34,246 bases of DNA from Pirellulales bacterium (GCA_020846145.1 JADLEL010000103.1:1-34246); one strand, 5' to 3'; shown: positions 17,949 to 26,662, numbered from the stretch's first letter. Program-made: numbers and translations. The notes: generated from the sequence alone by a model not told the origin.

Positions 17949-18000
17949 GCGTGCCGTCGCTTTGCCGACCGTTCGGTTCATTCCCGCACCCATCCTCCGG

Positions 18001-21000
18001 CTACTTCGCTTCGTAGTGCGGGTGTTCGGCGGTAACTTGGTGCTTGCCGACCAGCCAGAGCAAAATCGGCGCGGCGACGTAGATCGAACTGTACGTGCCC
18101 GTCAGCACGCCGATCGTCAGCGCGAAGGAGAAACCCCGCAGCGCGGGCCCCCCGGCGACGTACAGCACCACGACCACCATGAACACGGTCAGCGAGGTGA
18201 TGATCGTGCGGCTCAAGGTCTGGTTGGTGGCGTCGTTGACCATTTTGCGGGTGAGGTAGGGGTCCTTGCCGCGGATTTCACGGATCCGGTCGAAGACCAC
18301 GATCGTGTCGTTCACCGAGTAGCCGATGATCGTGAGGAAGGCGGCGATGATCGAGAGGTTGATTTTGAACTGGTCGATCAACAGAAATTGGCTGACGCCG
18401 GGGAGTTGGGCAAGCCAGTAGCTGAAGGCGATGCCGCCCAACGCGACCAGCACGTCGTGGACCAGCGCGATCACGGCGGCCAGTCCGAAAGCCACGCCTT
18501 GGAATCGGATCCAGAGGTAGAGGATGATGAGTGCCCAACTGGCGATGATCGCCCACAGGGCTTGCAGGCGAGTGCTCCCGGCCACCGCGCCGCCGATGGC
18601 GTTCGAGGCAGGGAAAAACGGCTCGGAGGACAGTTTTTTCGCCGCCGCGTCGAGGACATTCTTCGCTTCGGCGGGCGGCAGCGCGAGCCGGAGTTCCCAT
18701 TTGCGGAGTTGTGTCCGTAGAGTATTGGGATCGCCTTCGATGAAGCCTTCGCCGGCGATCTCCCGACGAACGTTCTCGGCCTTCAATCCGGCTGCTTGCA
18801 GGGCTTCCGCGACGATTGCGCCGACCTGCTCGTGATCGATCGGCTCCTTGAAGTTCAATTCGACTTGCGAGCCGCCGCGGAACGGATCGCTCGCCGCGGC
18901 CAATTCCTCGACCGGCGAAACGCTCGATTTGATTTCCTCCGGTTTCTGCTCGGCCGCTTTATTTTCCTCGGTTTTCGCATCCGCGGGTTTTGGATCGGCG
19001 GAATTGGCATCCTCGATTTTCGCGCCTTCCGATTTCGCATCGGCGGCCTGTGCGGCTGCCGGCGGGGCGGCGGGCGGCTGGCCCGACGCGGCCTCGACCT
19101 GGCCGAACAGCAGCGGCGCGGCGGCGACCGCCGCCAACCAATGGGACGAACGCGGCAATCGCTGCGATTGTTTATCCGACGCGGGTTTTTCCGGGGTCTT
19201 CCCGCCGGCTGGGGCGGAGGGGGGTTTTTCTTTCTCCATCGGCTCCGCGGGCGCTTGCAGCTCGATTTGCTCGGCGGCGGGCATTTTGGGGCCGGCCTTC
19301 TTCGGGACGGCGGGACCGAGGTTGGTCCAAGTCAACTCGTTTTTCAAAAGTTCGGATCCGAACTTCTTCTGGATGAATTTCTTCACCAATTCGGGAGCCG
19401 GCTCCTTGTCGCTTAGGCCTCTTTCCCGGGAGGTGTTGACGTTGAAGCGCAATCCCTCGTCTTCCTCGCCGATGCGCAGCTCGCTGAGGGCGAGGTCGGG
19501 CATTTCGACTTCGTCTTTCAGCGCCGCGCGGACCTGTTCGGTGTCGTGCGGTTTCTCGAACTGCACCTGGACCGACACTCCGCCGGTGAAATCGATGTCG
19601 AGCAAGCCCTTGCCGCGGAAGATCGACGCGCCCAGCCCAAGCGTAGTAAGGATGATGGAGATTGCGAGGCAGACGGGGAATACGCCCATGAAGTCGATCG
19701 ACGTATGGCCGATGACGTGCATCATCTTGAGTTGCGCGATCCAGTGGTGGCGTTCGGCGATATCGAACAGCACGTGGGAGACGAACACGGCGGTGAACAT
19801 GCTGAAGAGCACGCCCATGAGCAGCGGCACGGCGAAGCCGCGCATCTGGTCGCTGCCCATCACCCACAGCACGACGCCCACGATGACGTGGGTCATGTTG
19901 CAGTCGATGATGGTCGAGCCGACGCGGTTGAAGGCGTTGCGGATGGCCATCCGGAGCGCGGCGCCCTTCGCCAGTTCCTCGCGCATGCGCTCATAGACCA
20001 GCACGTTGTTGTCCACCGCCATGCCGACGGTGAGGGCCAAGGCGGCGAAGCCCGTGAGGGTGAATGCGGCGTTGAAGGTGATCATCACGGCGACGATGCC
20101 GAGGATGTTCAGCGCCAGGGCGATGACGGCGATGATCCCCGAAAAACGGTAATAAACGACCATGAAGACCACGACGACGATCGCCGAGAAAATGAGGGCG
20201 TAGGAGCTTTTGCGGATCGTGTCCTGGCCGAGCATGGCCCCGGTGTTGAGTTCCTGCACGGGCGTTTTCGCCAAGGCGGCGGGGAGCGAGCCGGCGTTGA
20301 GCACTTCCACGATGTCATCGACTTCTTTTTGGGTGAAATTGCCGGTTATTTGGCCGTTGTCGGTGATCGTGGTTTGGATGTTGGGCGCCGAGTACATGAT
20401 GCCGTCGAGGATGATTCCCAACTGATTTTTGTTTTCCTGAACGCCCTGGGGCCGATTGTCGCTGGTCAACGCGCCGAAGAGCTGTCCGCCCTTGGCGTTG
20501 AAGCCGAACAGGACGCAGGGTTTGCCGTATTCGTTACCCGGCCGGGAGCTGGTGAGAAAGTCGCCGGTAACGTCGTACACGTCGTTGACCACCAGCACTT
20601 CCGTGAACTCGCGTTTGCCGACCGTGCGTTTGCGCGTCAGGTTCTGGGGTCCGAATTGTTCGCCTTGCTTGACTTCGTACCAGCGCGCGATCCAATTCTT
20701 CCCGGTATCGGGATAGGCCATTTTTTCCGGATCGTTCCTGGCCATCTCGATTTCCGTCTTGTGTTTGTGGGTGTTGGCCACGATGCGGAACTCGAGCTTG
20801 CCGGTCTGGGAGACGATTTCCTTGACGCGCTTCAGTTCGACCTCGGTAACGTTGGGAATGATGATTTCGATTTGCGTCGGCCCGTAGGGGCGGATGGTTA
20901 CTTCTTTCTGGCCGCCGGGATTCACGCGGAGCTTGATGGCATCGACGAGCTTGCCGATATCGACGTCCGCAAGCTCTTTTTTATCGCGCGCGAGCTGCTC

Positions 21001-21240
21001 CTGGTCGATCTCGTAGATCAAGATCACGCCGCCGCTCAAGTCGATGCCGAATTTCGGCGGCCACTTGAGGGCAATCATCGACACGCTGACGATGAGCGTG
21101 AAGAGAATCAAGCTGATTTTCCAGCCGTAATCGGGCATGCGCAGCATCCGCGCCACATATCCGCCCAACATGAACGGGCCGATCAGCATCAGGAGCACTA
21201 ACGCAATCCACAAAAGGGTCCATAAGCTATTGACATCCAT
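18001..21240 (-). CDS. secDF: Fused SecD-SecF protein translocase subunit with duplicated SecF domain
   Basis: A 1079-residue inner-membrane protein that uses the proton gradient to pull preproteins through SecYEG. The SecD half has two early membrane segments (8-30, 41-60), FGIDLSGGVILIYEI at 64-78, a large periplasmic domain, and the helix signature GMAVDNNVLVYERMREE (406-422). The SecF half starts with a helix at about 517-540, then LLDIDFTGG (546-554), and ends with GYSVNDTIVVFDRIRE (973-988) and more helices. Between the first SecF helix and the next lies about 340 residues instead of roughly 100. The periplasmic domain seems present twice (548-635 and 785-870), joined by an Ala/Pro/Lys/Glu-rich linker (640-784) with a hydrophobic patch at 700-716. 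It follows yajC with a 97-nt gap, as in many sec operons. Confidence 0.94.
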   Translation of the reverse strand: MDVNSLWTLLWIALVLLMLIGPFMLGGYVARMLRMPDYGWKISLILFTLIVSVSMIALKWPPKFGIDLSGGVILIYEIDQEQLARDKKELADVDIGKLVDAIKLRVNPGGQKEVTIRPYGPTQIEIIIPNVTEVELKRVKEIVSQTGKLEFRIVANTHKHKTEIEMARNDPEKMAYPDTGKNWIARWYEVKQGEQFGPQNLTRKRTVGKREFTEVLVVNDVYDVTGDFLTSSRPGNEYGKPCVLFGFNAKGGQLFGALTSDNRPQGVQENKNQLGIILDGIMYSAPNIQTTITDNGQITGNFTQKEVDDIVEVLNAGSLPAALAKTPVQELNTGAMLGQDTIRKSSYALIFSAIVVVVFMVVYYRFSGIIAVIALALNILGIVAVMITFNAAFTLTGFAALALTVGMAVDNNVLVYERMREELAKGAALRMAIRNAFNRVGSTIIDCNMTHVIVGVVLWVMGSDQMRGFAVPLLMGVLFSMFTAVFVSHVLFDIAERHHWIAQLKMMHVIGHTSIDFMGVFPVCLAISIILTTLGLGASIFRGKGLLDIDFTGGVSVQVQFEKPHDTEQVRAALKDEVEMPDLALSELRIGEEDEGLRFNVNTSRERGLSDKEPAPELVKKFIQKKFGSELLKNELTWTNLGPAVPKKAGPKMPAAEQIELQAPAEPMEKEKPPSAPAGGKTPEKPASDKQSQRLPRSSHWLAAVAAAPLLFGQVEAASGQPPAAPPAAAQAADAKSEGAKIEDANSADPKPADAKTEENKAAEQKPEEIKSSVSPVEELAAASDPFRGGSQVELNFKEPIDHEQVGAIVAEALQAAGLKAENVRREIAGEGFIEGDPNTLRTQLRKWELRLALPPAEAKNVLDAAAKKLSSEPFFPASNAIGGAVAGSTRLQALWAIIASWALIILYLWIRFQGVAFGLAAVIALVHDVLVALGGIAFSYWLAQLPGVSQFLLIDQFKINLSIIAAFLTIIGYSVNDTIVVFDRIREIRGKDPYLTRKMVNDATNQTLSRTIITSLTVFMVVVVLYVAGGPALRGFSFALTIGVLTGTYSSIYVAAPILLWLVGKHQVTAEHPHYEAK

Positions 21241-21269
21241 AACGAACTCGCTTCGAGGAAATTGAATTG

Positions 21270-21331
21270 GGGCTTAGGGCTTAGGGCTTAGGTCTTTGCC
21301 TACCAAGGCCCAAGACCTAAGACCCAAGACC
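21270..21331. repeat. Inverted heptad repeat between yajC and secDF
   Basis: The left arm has GGGCTTA three times in tandem followed by GGTCTTT; the right arm has GGCCCAA, GACCTAA, GACCCAA. Period is 7 and the arms are inverted. On the minus strand the C-rich copies lie about 30 nt upstream of the secDF start. It has the same architecture as 5457-5534. Confidence 0.8.
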
Positions 21332-21337
21332 GACAGT

Positions 21338-21697
21338 TTATTTTTTTTCTTCCGCCGGTTCGTCGGCGATTACGCGGGCGATGGCGTTGTAGATCACGCG
21401 GATTTTCGTGTCGTTCGTTTCATCGACCTTGAGGATCACTTCGTCGGCCTCGCGCTTGGCGTTCATCACCACGCCGTAGATGCCGCCGATGGTTACCACG
21501 CGGTCGTTCTTCTTCAAATTATTGAGCAATTCGAGCCGTTTTTTCTGCTCCTTCTTCTGCGGGCGAAGCACCATGAAATAAAATAAAAACACAATGGGAA
21601 TGATTAGATAAAAGATTTGGGTAAAATCTTGGCCGGGATTCGCGGGCGGGGGGTCCGCGGCAAAAAACAAGTACCGATGCAAGAAAGCCATATTCAT
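21338..21697 (-). CDS. yajC: Preprotein translocase accessory subunit YajC
   Basis: A 119-residue single-span inner-membrane protein that associates with SecDF. The membrane helix is residues 27-44 (QIFYLIIPIVFLFYFMVL), followed directly by the family signature RPQKKEQKKRLELLNNLKKNDRVVTIGGIYGVV. The length fits (about 90-120). GAGGG lies 8 nt upstream of the ATG. It is directly upstream of secDF on the same strand, the usual arrangement. Confidence 0.95.
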   Translation of the reverse strand: MNMAFLHRYLFFAADPPPANPGQDFTQIFYLIIPIVFLFYFMVLRPQKKEQKKRLELLNNLKKNDRVVTIGGIYGVVMNAKREADEVILKVDETNDTKIRVIYNAIARVIADEPAEEKK

Positions 21698-21856
21698 AAA
21701 ATCATCCCCCTCAATAGGGCTTGCGCCAATTTATGGTAAGCTCATCATTTTAAACTCTTCCCCCCCGGTCCACAAGGGGAGGTTTGCGAAGAATCGGGAG
21801 GGTCCGATCTGATGCCGGGGTTTTCGACTCGACGGTGCAAACCAAGTTCGTTACAC

Positions 21857-21963
21857 TATCCGAGATTATTCATAAACATCGTAGAAGCGGCATCCTGCCG
21901 CATTTTAGGCAAAAGCGGCAGGATGCCGCTTCTACAAATCGCTTTTATGAAAAATACGGGCTA
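21857..21963 (+). repeat. Double-hairpin element ATTATTCA...GCGGCATC, copy 3
   Basis: Ends GATTATTCATAAA and TTTTATGAAAAATACGGG are inverted, with inner hairpins built on AGCGGCATCCTGCCGCA and AGCGGCAGGATGCCGCT. Same orientation as copy 2. It lies between the divergent yajC and ketoacyl-synthase genes. The surrounding spacer (21698-22076) holds no gene; a small hairpin GGTGGGCAAAGCCCACC lies at 22031-22047. Confidence 0.85.
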
Positions 21964-22076
21964 TTCCCCGATGGTAAAAAATAACGATTAGCGAATTTGT
22001 TTACGTTGTTTTAGATTGCAGCAGTGAGATGGTGGGCAAAGCCCACCCTGCGGGAGAAGGATACTTGGAGTTGCCT

Positions 22077-23396
22077 ATGAATTCGGCACCTAATCGGGTG
22101 GTAATTACGGGAATGGGACTCGTGAGTCCGCTGGGAAGCTCCAAAGCGGAACTCTGGGAGGGGCTTGCGTCCGGCCGCTCTGCAATCGGACCGCTTACGA
22201 TGACGCCGGCGGGCGCGTTGCCCGTAAAATTCGCCGCCGAAGCCAAACAGTTCACCGGCGATATCGAAAATTTCGGACCGCTCGACAAGGAACAAAAGAA
22301 GGCCATTCGCAAGGGCACGAAAATGATGTGCCGCGAATGTCAGATGGGCGTGGCCGCCGCGCAGATCGCGCTGGCCGACGCCGGTTTCACCGCGGAAACC
22401 TTGCACGCCGAGCGAACCGGAGTGAGTTACGGCTCGGATTATATGGTCTCGCTCCCCGACGATTTCACCGAAGGCATCGGGCAATGCACCGACGGCGACC
22501 GGCGGTTCCATTTCGAAAAGTGGGGACCCGAGGGTTTGAAGAAGATGAACCCGCTCTGGCTGTTGAAATATCTGCCCAACATGCCGGCCAGCCACATCGG
22601 CATCTATAACGATTTGCACGGGCCGAGCAATTCGGTAACCAGTCGGGAGGCGTCGTCGAACCTCGCGCTCGGCGAGGCCTTTCAGATCGTCCTCCGCGGC
22701 GGCGCGGAGGCCATGCTCGCCGGCTGCACGGGCACGCGGTTGAATCCCTCGAAGGCCATGCACGTCGCCTTGCAGGAGGAGTTGGCCTCGTCCGACGCCG
22801 AGCCGGCGAAGGCTTCGAGGCCGTTCGATCTGCATCGGACGGGCATGGTTTTGGGCGAAGGAGCGGGAGCGGTGATTTTGGAAAATCTCGCGGCCGCCCA
22901 AGCCCGCGGAGCGGCAATCTTCGGGGAGATGCTCGCCGCCGCTTCGAGCTGCGTCGTCGGCCGTCGGCAGCTTGCCAACCGCCGCCAAGCGGTCGAAAAC
23001 GTGCTGAAATCGCTGCTCGCCGCCGCCGGGATGAAGCCGGAGGATATCGGCCACGTCAACGCGCACGGCCTGGGCACGCGGAGTTGCGACCGCGAAGAAG
23101 CCCAGGCGATTCAAGCGATTTTCGGATCGCGGGCGAAACCGGTGCCGGTCGTGGCCGTCAAGAGCGCGATCGGCAATATCGGCGCGGCGGGCGGCGCGGT
23201 CGAAACGATCGCCAGCCTGATGGCCCTCCGGCACGGACATTTATTCGCCGCGCTCAATCACGACGCGCCCGACCCCGATTGTCCCGTTTTTCTCCCCGCG
23301 GACGGTTCCGTCGAAGCCGGATCGACGTTCATCAATCTCTCCGTAACGCCGCAAGGTCAGGCGAGCGGGATTTTGGCGCGGCGATTCGAGGGATAG
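22077..23396 (+). CDS. Ketoacyl-ACP synthase homologue without the catalytic Cys (FabF-like)
   Basis: A 439-residue protein of the FabF/KAS II fold: RVVITGMGLVSPLGSS at the N-terminus, SRPFDLHRTGMVLGEGAGAVILE in the middle, and a C-terminal half with AHVNAHG-like HVNAHGLGTRSCDREEAQAI. The active site is altered. Where KAS has GPSxSxxTAC this protein has GPSNSVTSRE, so Glu191 replaces Cys. His330 (NAHG) is kept, but the second His of KSMTGH is Asn367 (KSAIGN), and the GFGGTN motif near the C-terminus is missing (LSVTPQGQ). It therefore should not perform normal condensation. Chain-length-factor subunits of type II polyketide synthases are Cys-less relatives that pair with an active KS. Start 22077 has GGAG 6 nt upstream; the frame upstream only translates a hairpin. 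No acyl carrier protein or partner KS is in this window. Confidence 0.85.
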   Translation: MNSAPNRVVITGMGLVSPLGSSKAELWEGLASGRSAIGPLTMTPAGALPVKFAAEAKQFTGDIENFGPLDKEQKKAIRKGTKMMCRECQMGVAAAQIALADAGFTAETLHAERTGVSYGSDYMVSLPDDFTEGIGQCTDGDRRFHFEKWGPEGLKKMNPLWLLKYLPNMPASHIGIYNDLHGPSNSVTSREASSNLALGEAFQIVLRGGAEAMLAGCTGTRLNPSKAMHVALQEELASSDAEPAKASRPFDLHRTGMVLGEGAGAVILENLAAAQARGAAIFGEMLAAASSCVVGRRQLANRRQAVENVLKSLLAAAGMKPEDIGHVNAHGLGTRSCDREEAQAIQAIFGSRAKPVPVVAVKSAIGNIGAAGGAVETIASLMALRHGHLFAALNHDAPDPDCPVFLPADGSVEAGSTFINLSVTPQGQASGILARRFEG

Positions 23397-23418
23397 TTGT
23401 CCTGCAAATATATTTCAC

Positions 23419-23499
23419 GGGTGCCATGCCCACGCTTGCGTGGGCATGTTGCAGTGTTTTCCGGCGATTCTCATGCCCACGACAAGCGTGGGCATGGCA
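23419..23499. repeat. CATGCCCACG inverted repeat, copy 2
   Basis: GGGTGCCATGCCCACG at the left and CGTGGGCATGGCA at the right, inverted, with inner hairpins as in copy 1 at 11298-11370. The centre is longer here (GTTGCAGTGTTTTCCGGCGATTCT). It starts about 20 nt after the ketoacyl-synthase homologue stop and may form the 3' end of its transcript. Confidence 0.85.
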
Positions 23500-23573
23500 T
23501 CGTTTGCTAGAATTTCGAGACCAGCCGGAACCGTGAATTAACTTTAGAAACCAATCCCCGTCCACGGCCTACT

Positions 23574-23610
23574 GCCCCCCGTTATCCAATCCCTAATCCC
23601 CAATCCCTCC
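23574..23610 (+). repeat. C-rich heptads directly before ymdB
   Basis: Period-7 units ATCCAAT, CCCTAAT, CCCCAAT, CCCTCC run straight into the ymdB ATG. No Shine-Dalgarno is visible. The pattern matches the repeats in front of mdh and glnD. Confidence 0.65.
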
Positions 23611-24423
23611 ATGCGCATCCTCTTTATCGGCGATATCGTGGGCAAGCCCGGCCGTCAAATTTGCGTGCGGGCGATTCGCCCGCTGCGCGCCGCGGAGAAT
23701 CTCGACCTGGTCGTGGCCAACGCCGAAAACATCGCCGGCGGATCGGGCCTGACTCCCGAGATTTATCACGAACTCATGAACGCGGGCATCGACGGCATCA
23801 CGATGGGCGATCACGTCTATCGCCGCCGCGAGATTTTTCCCCTGCTGCAAAGCGAAAAACGCATCGTCCGCCCCGCGAATTACCCCTCCGCCGCGCCGGG
23901 CAAAGACCTGATGATCCTCCGCACTCGGCAGCAAGTCCCCGTTGCGGTGTTCGTCCTGCTGGGCCGCGTCTTCATGCCGCCGGTCGATTGCCCTTTTCAG
24001 GCCGCCGACCGCATCCTCGCCGCGCTGCCGCCGGACGTCCGCGTCGTGCTCCTCGATTTTCACGCCGAAGCCACCAGCGACAAGCAGCTCATGGGCCGGC
24101 TCCTCGACGGCCGCGTGAGCGCGGTGCTCGGCACGCACACGCACGTCCCCACGGCCGACGAGCAAATCCTCCCCGGCGGCACGGCGTTCCAATGCGACGT
24201 GGGCATGACCGGCCCGCACGATAGCATCCTCGGCCGCCGCATCGACCGCGTGAAGGAAACGGTGCTCACCTATCGCCCCACCCAATACGAAGTCGCCACC
24301 CGCGACGTGCGGATCAACGGCGCGATCGTCGAGATCGATCCCGAAACCGGCAAAGCCGCGTCGATCGAGCGCATCGCGATCGACGAGAAGCGGGTGGAGC
24401 AATTGACGAAGAATAAGGATTGA
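23611..24423 (+). CDS. ymdB: YmdB-family metallophosphodiesterase
   Basis: A 270-residue two-metal phosphodiesterase; characterised members cleave 2',3'-cyclic nucleotides. Metal ligands are Asp8 (FIGDIVGKPGR), Glu39 and Asn40 (VVANAENIAGGSGL), His68, His151 (LLDFHAEATSDK), His176 and His178 (GTHTHVPTAD). The usual motif TxGNHxW reads TMGDHVY here, so Asn67 is replaced by Asp, which can still bind metal. The C-terminal CDVGMTGPHDSILG is typical. Length is normal (about 260-280). In Bacillus the gene follows rny and affects biofilm and sporulation decisions; here the two are 8 kb apart. Confidence 0.9.
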   Translation: MRILFIGDIVGKPGRQICVRAIRPLRAAENLDLVVANAENIAGGSGLTPEIYHELMNAGIDGITMGDHVYRRREIFPLLQSEKRIVRPANYPSAAPGKDLMILRTRQQVPVAVFVLLGRVFMPPVDCPFQAADRILAALPPDVRVVLLDFHAEATSDKQLMGRLLDGRVSAVLGTHTHVPTADEQILPGGTAFQCDVGMTGPHDSILGRRIDRVKETVLTYRPTQYEVATRDVRINGAIVEIDPETGKAASIERIAIDEKRVEQLTKNKD

Positions 24424-24429
24424 CGGGCG

Positions 24430-24634
24430 GTAAGCGTTCACGCCCCGGTCGGGGACTGGTCCATTTTTCGGCGTGAAAACGTATTTTATGGACAAACGGT
24501 AGGCCGAAAACATGGACCTGTCCCCTTCCCGCGGCGCAAGGGGGACTGTCCCATTTTCGCGGCGATTAAGCACTTTTACGGCACCATAATCTTTTTCGCC
24601 GCGAAAATCGGGACAGTCCCCTGTGAACGGTTAC
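24430..24634 (+). repeat. 205-bp two-module palindromic element (complete copy)
   Basis: Terminal inverted repeats are GTAAGCGTTCAC (24430-24441) and GTGAACGGTTAC (24623-24634), 11 of 12 pairing. Module 1 is GGGGACTGGTCCATTTTTCGG with its inverse CCGAAAACATGGACCTGTCC; module 2 is GGGGGACTGTCCCATTTTCG with its inverse CGAAAATCGGGACAGTCCCC. A second copy begins at 34068 and agrees over the 179 bases available with about nine differences and no gap. Module-2 arms are also found inside lpxB. It begins six bases after the ymdB stop. There is no open frame, so if mobile it would depend on outside enzymes. Confidence 0.9.
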
Positions 24635-24644
24635 GACGGGCGCA

Positions 24645-24730
24645 AGCGAGCCGAGGGGTTTATCCCCTCGGTTGGGAAGCGTGAAAACGTTCGACCGTTT
24701 CAGCCGAGGGGATAAACCCCTCGGCTCGCT
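24645..24730. repeat. GCGAGCCGAGGGG inverted repeat
   Basis: AGCGAGCCGAGGGG-TTTATCCCCTCGG at the left and its inverse CCGAGGGGATAAACCCCTCGGCTCGCT at the right surround a 26-nt centre. Each arm contains its own hairpin (CCGAGGGG / CCCCTCGG). It lies between the 205-bp element and the 3' end of the porin gene and could terminate transcription from both sides. Confidence 0.85.
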
Positions 24731-24753
24731 AGGGATCGATTGTGCAAAGCTCC

Positions 24754-26229
24754 TTAGAACCCGTACTTCACCATGAATTCGGTGCGGAGGTCTTCGCCCG
24801 GCGTCTCGCCTTTGTAGAGCGTCTTCCACGAGCCGACTTCCAGGCCCAGTTGGAATTGTTTGGTGATGTCGAAAATGATATTGCCGAAATAAACTTGGTT
24901 GTAGATTCGGCCCGCGGCGGCGGCGATATCGTTGTCGTCGGGGTCGTCGAGGCAGTAGCCGAAGTGGCTGTGCCAGCGCGGCGACCAGTAGTGATAGAAC
25001 TCCATCCAGCCGCCGCGGGAGTAGATCGATTCCCGCAGGGTGAAGTCGTAGCCTTGGCCGATGCCGCCGAAGAACGCCGACAAATTATCGCCCATGAAGC
25101 ATTCCCCCTGGATGCCCGTGCATTCGTTGAACGGCACTTTCCAATCGGCGTTGAGCGACCAGGTTTTGGCGGGTAAATAACCGACGATGGGGAAGAGGAA
25201 GCGTTGTTCCCCGACGTGGCTCGAAACGCCCACGGTGATCGGCAGGTCGTTCTTGCCGCGCGGACCGAAGGTCAGCGCCGCGCGTCCTTCCAAGATCGGC
25301 CAGCCGGATTGATCGCCTACGCCCAGCGGGGAAGTGTCGGCGACGACATTTCCATTGATCGATCCTTGCAGAGTCAAGAGTAAAGCATCGGAAAAGGCCA
25401 GAAACCGCTCGCCGCGGAATTGCGGCCGGCGATAACCGATGTTGCCGGCGTCCCAATAGACCGAATACATGATCGAGCCGGGGAGGAGCGGCGAAATAAC
25501 GTCCCACGTTTGGCCGGCCAAGAGGCGGAACCGTTCGTCTTTTGCTTCCAAGTAAGCGTGGCGCAGCAGCAGGGCGCCTTTGTTTTCGGTAATGAAGAAG
25601 CCTTGGAAATCGACCTCCACTTTGCCGCCGGTCGAGGCGTCGTTCAAGCAGGCGAGTTTCGGACCGAGCACGTCGATGCCCAGCCGCGTGTTCTTGCCAT
25701 CGACGTGGAAAGTCGGCTCGCCTTCCCGTTGGGCGGAAAAAACCCAGAGCGTGTAGTCGCCGGTATTCGAGCGTTCGGTTTCATAGACGATGTTGCCCCA
25801 AAGGAATCCGTAAGGCGTGATCGTGAAATCGCCCTTCTTCCAAACGAGCTTTTTCATCTCCCCCTTGAGTTCCTCGAGCGTGAAGGTATCTTCCGCCGGC
25901 TGGTCCCCGGGAGCATAGGACGCCGAAGCCGCCGAGTGCATCAACGGCGGAGCATCGTAATAATCGCGGGGAGCCGCGGCGGGAACCGCGGCGGAAGCGG
26001 ATGCGGGAATCGCGGCCGCGCCCCTCCGATCCACCACTTCGGGCAACCGCTTGGGCTGCGACTGTCGCAGCCGTTCGAGCTCCGCGCGGAGCGCTTGGGT
26101 CTCGGCCTCGAGTCGATTCAACCGTTGCGGCATGTTGGGATCATCGTTCTGCCCGCGTGCCCGCCCCGGCGCGGCGACCGTTCCCATGCAGACCAAAAGC
26201 CCCGCCGCGACGATCGTCCGATAACGCAT
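24754..26229 (-). CDS. Outer-membrane beta-barrel porin-like protein
   Basis: A 491-residue exported protein. Residues 1-26 form the signal peptide (YRTIVAAGLLVCMGTVAA, cleavage near ARG). A short coiled coil follows (QRLNRLEAETQALRAELERLRQ, about 34-55), then a Pro/Ala-rich spacer to about 110, and a long beta-rich region with many alternating polar and hydrophobic strands (ITPYGFLWGNIVYE, EGRAALTFG, FQLGLEVGSWKTLY). The last residue is Phe in FMVKYGF, the classic signal for barrel insertion. The layout of coiled coil then barrel resembles DcaP-type and OprP-like porins; the substrate is unknown. AAGGA lies about 9 nt before the ATG. It points the same way as the sugar-related genes upstream but is separated from them by 433 nt. 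Confidence 0.82.
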   Translation of the reverse strand: MRYRTIVAAGLLVCMGTVAAPGRARGQNDDPNMPQRLNRLEAETQALRAELERLRQSQPKRLPEVVDRRGAAAIPASASAAVPAAAPRDYYDAPPLMHSAASASYAPGDQPAEDTFTLEELKGEMKKLVWKKGDFTITPYGFLWGNIVYETERSNTGDYTLWVFSAQREGEPTFHVDGKNTRLGIDVLGPKLACLNDASTGGKVEVDFQGFFITENKGALLLRHAYLEAKDERFRLLAGQTWDVISPLLPGSIMYSVYWDAGNIGYRRPQFRGERFLAFSDALLLTLQGSINGNVVADTSPLGVGDQSGWPILEGRAALTFGPRGKNDLPITVGVSSHVGEQRFLFPIVGYLPAKTWSLNADWKVPFNECTGIQGECFMGDNLSAFFGGIGQGYDFTLRESIYSRGGWMEFYHYWSPRWHSHFGYCLDDPDDNDIAAAAGRIYNQVYFGNIIFDITKQFQLGLEVGSWKTLYKGETPGEDLRTEFMVKYGF

Positions 26230-26662
26230 AAAAGAGGTTCCTTTGGCGGAATGAATAGCTTGCCCGCGGAGATCGACGACAAATGCCCGCTGCGCGGCGG
26301 GAGAACAATCCGCTTTAACGGAAAGAGTCCTTTATCCGCTATAAACGATATCGACCGAAAAACCGCTGCTCTTGATAAACCGAGAAAGCAGGAAAGATTG
26401 AGCGTAATTCGGATAATCGCGACGTGTATTTTTCGTCATTTTCGGCATAAATCCCCCAACTTGCGGTCTTGCCCACTTGCAAGGCCGGCAGAGCGAATCC
26501 CGGCACCTCGTTGAGGCTCCATTTACCGGCTGGTACGAAAACCAATCCAATGATGGGGCAGGATTCCCGCCGATCAGGGGAATCGCGCGGAAGAGATGCT
26601 TTTCTCGAAGGGCAGATCGGAACCCGCCTTACTTCGAATCCGGCTCATTTTCCCGGCGATGC
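26230..26662. other. Spacer upstream of the porin gene
   Basis: Over 400 nt without a supported gene. A minus-strand frame of 68 codons at 26339-26545 has no ribosome binding site and matches nothing I know. The stretch next to the porin start probably holds its promoter, but no pair of boxes stands out. Confidence 0.5.

Noticed and set aside
19546..21201. Long plus-strand open frame of 551 codons
   Set aside because: Antisense of secDF with a His/Asp/Val-rich translation; not a gene.
26339..26545. Minus-strand frame of 68 codons before the UroD-like gene's 3' side
   Set aside because: No ribosome binding site, no known domain, and overlapping frames of similar length; not supportable as a gene.
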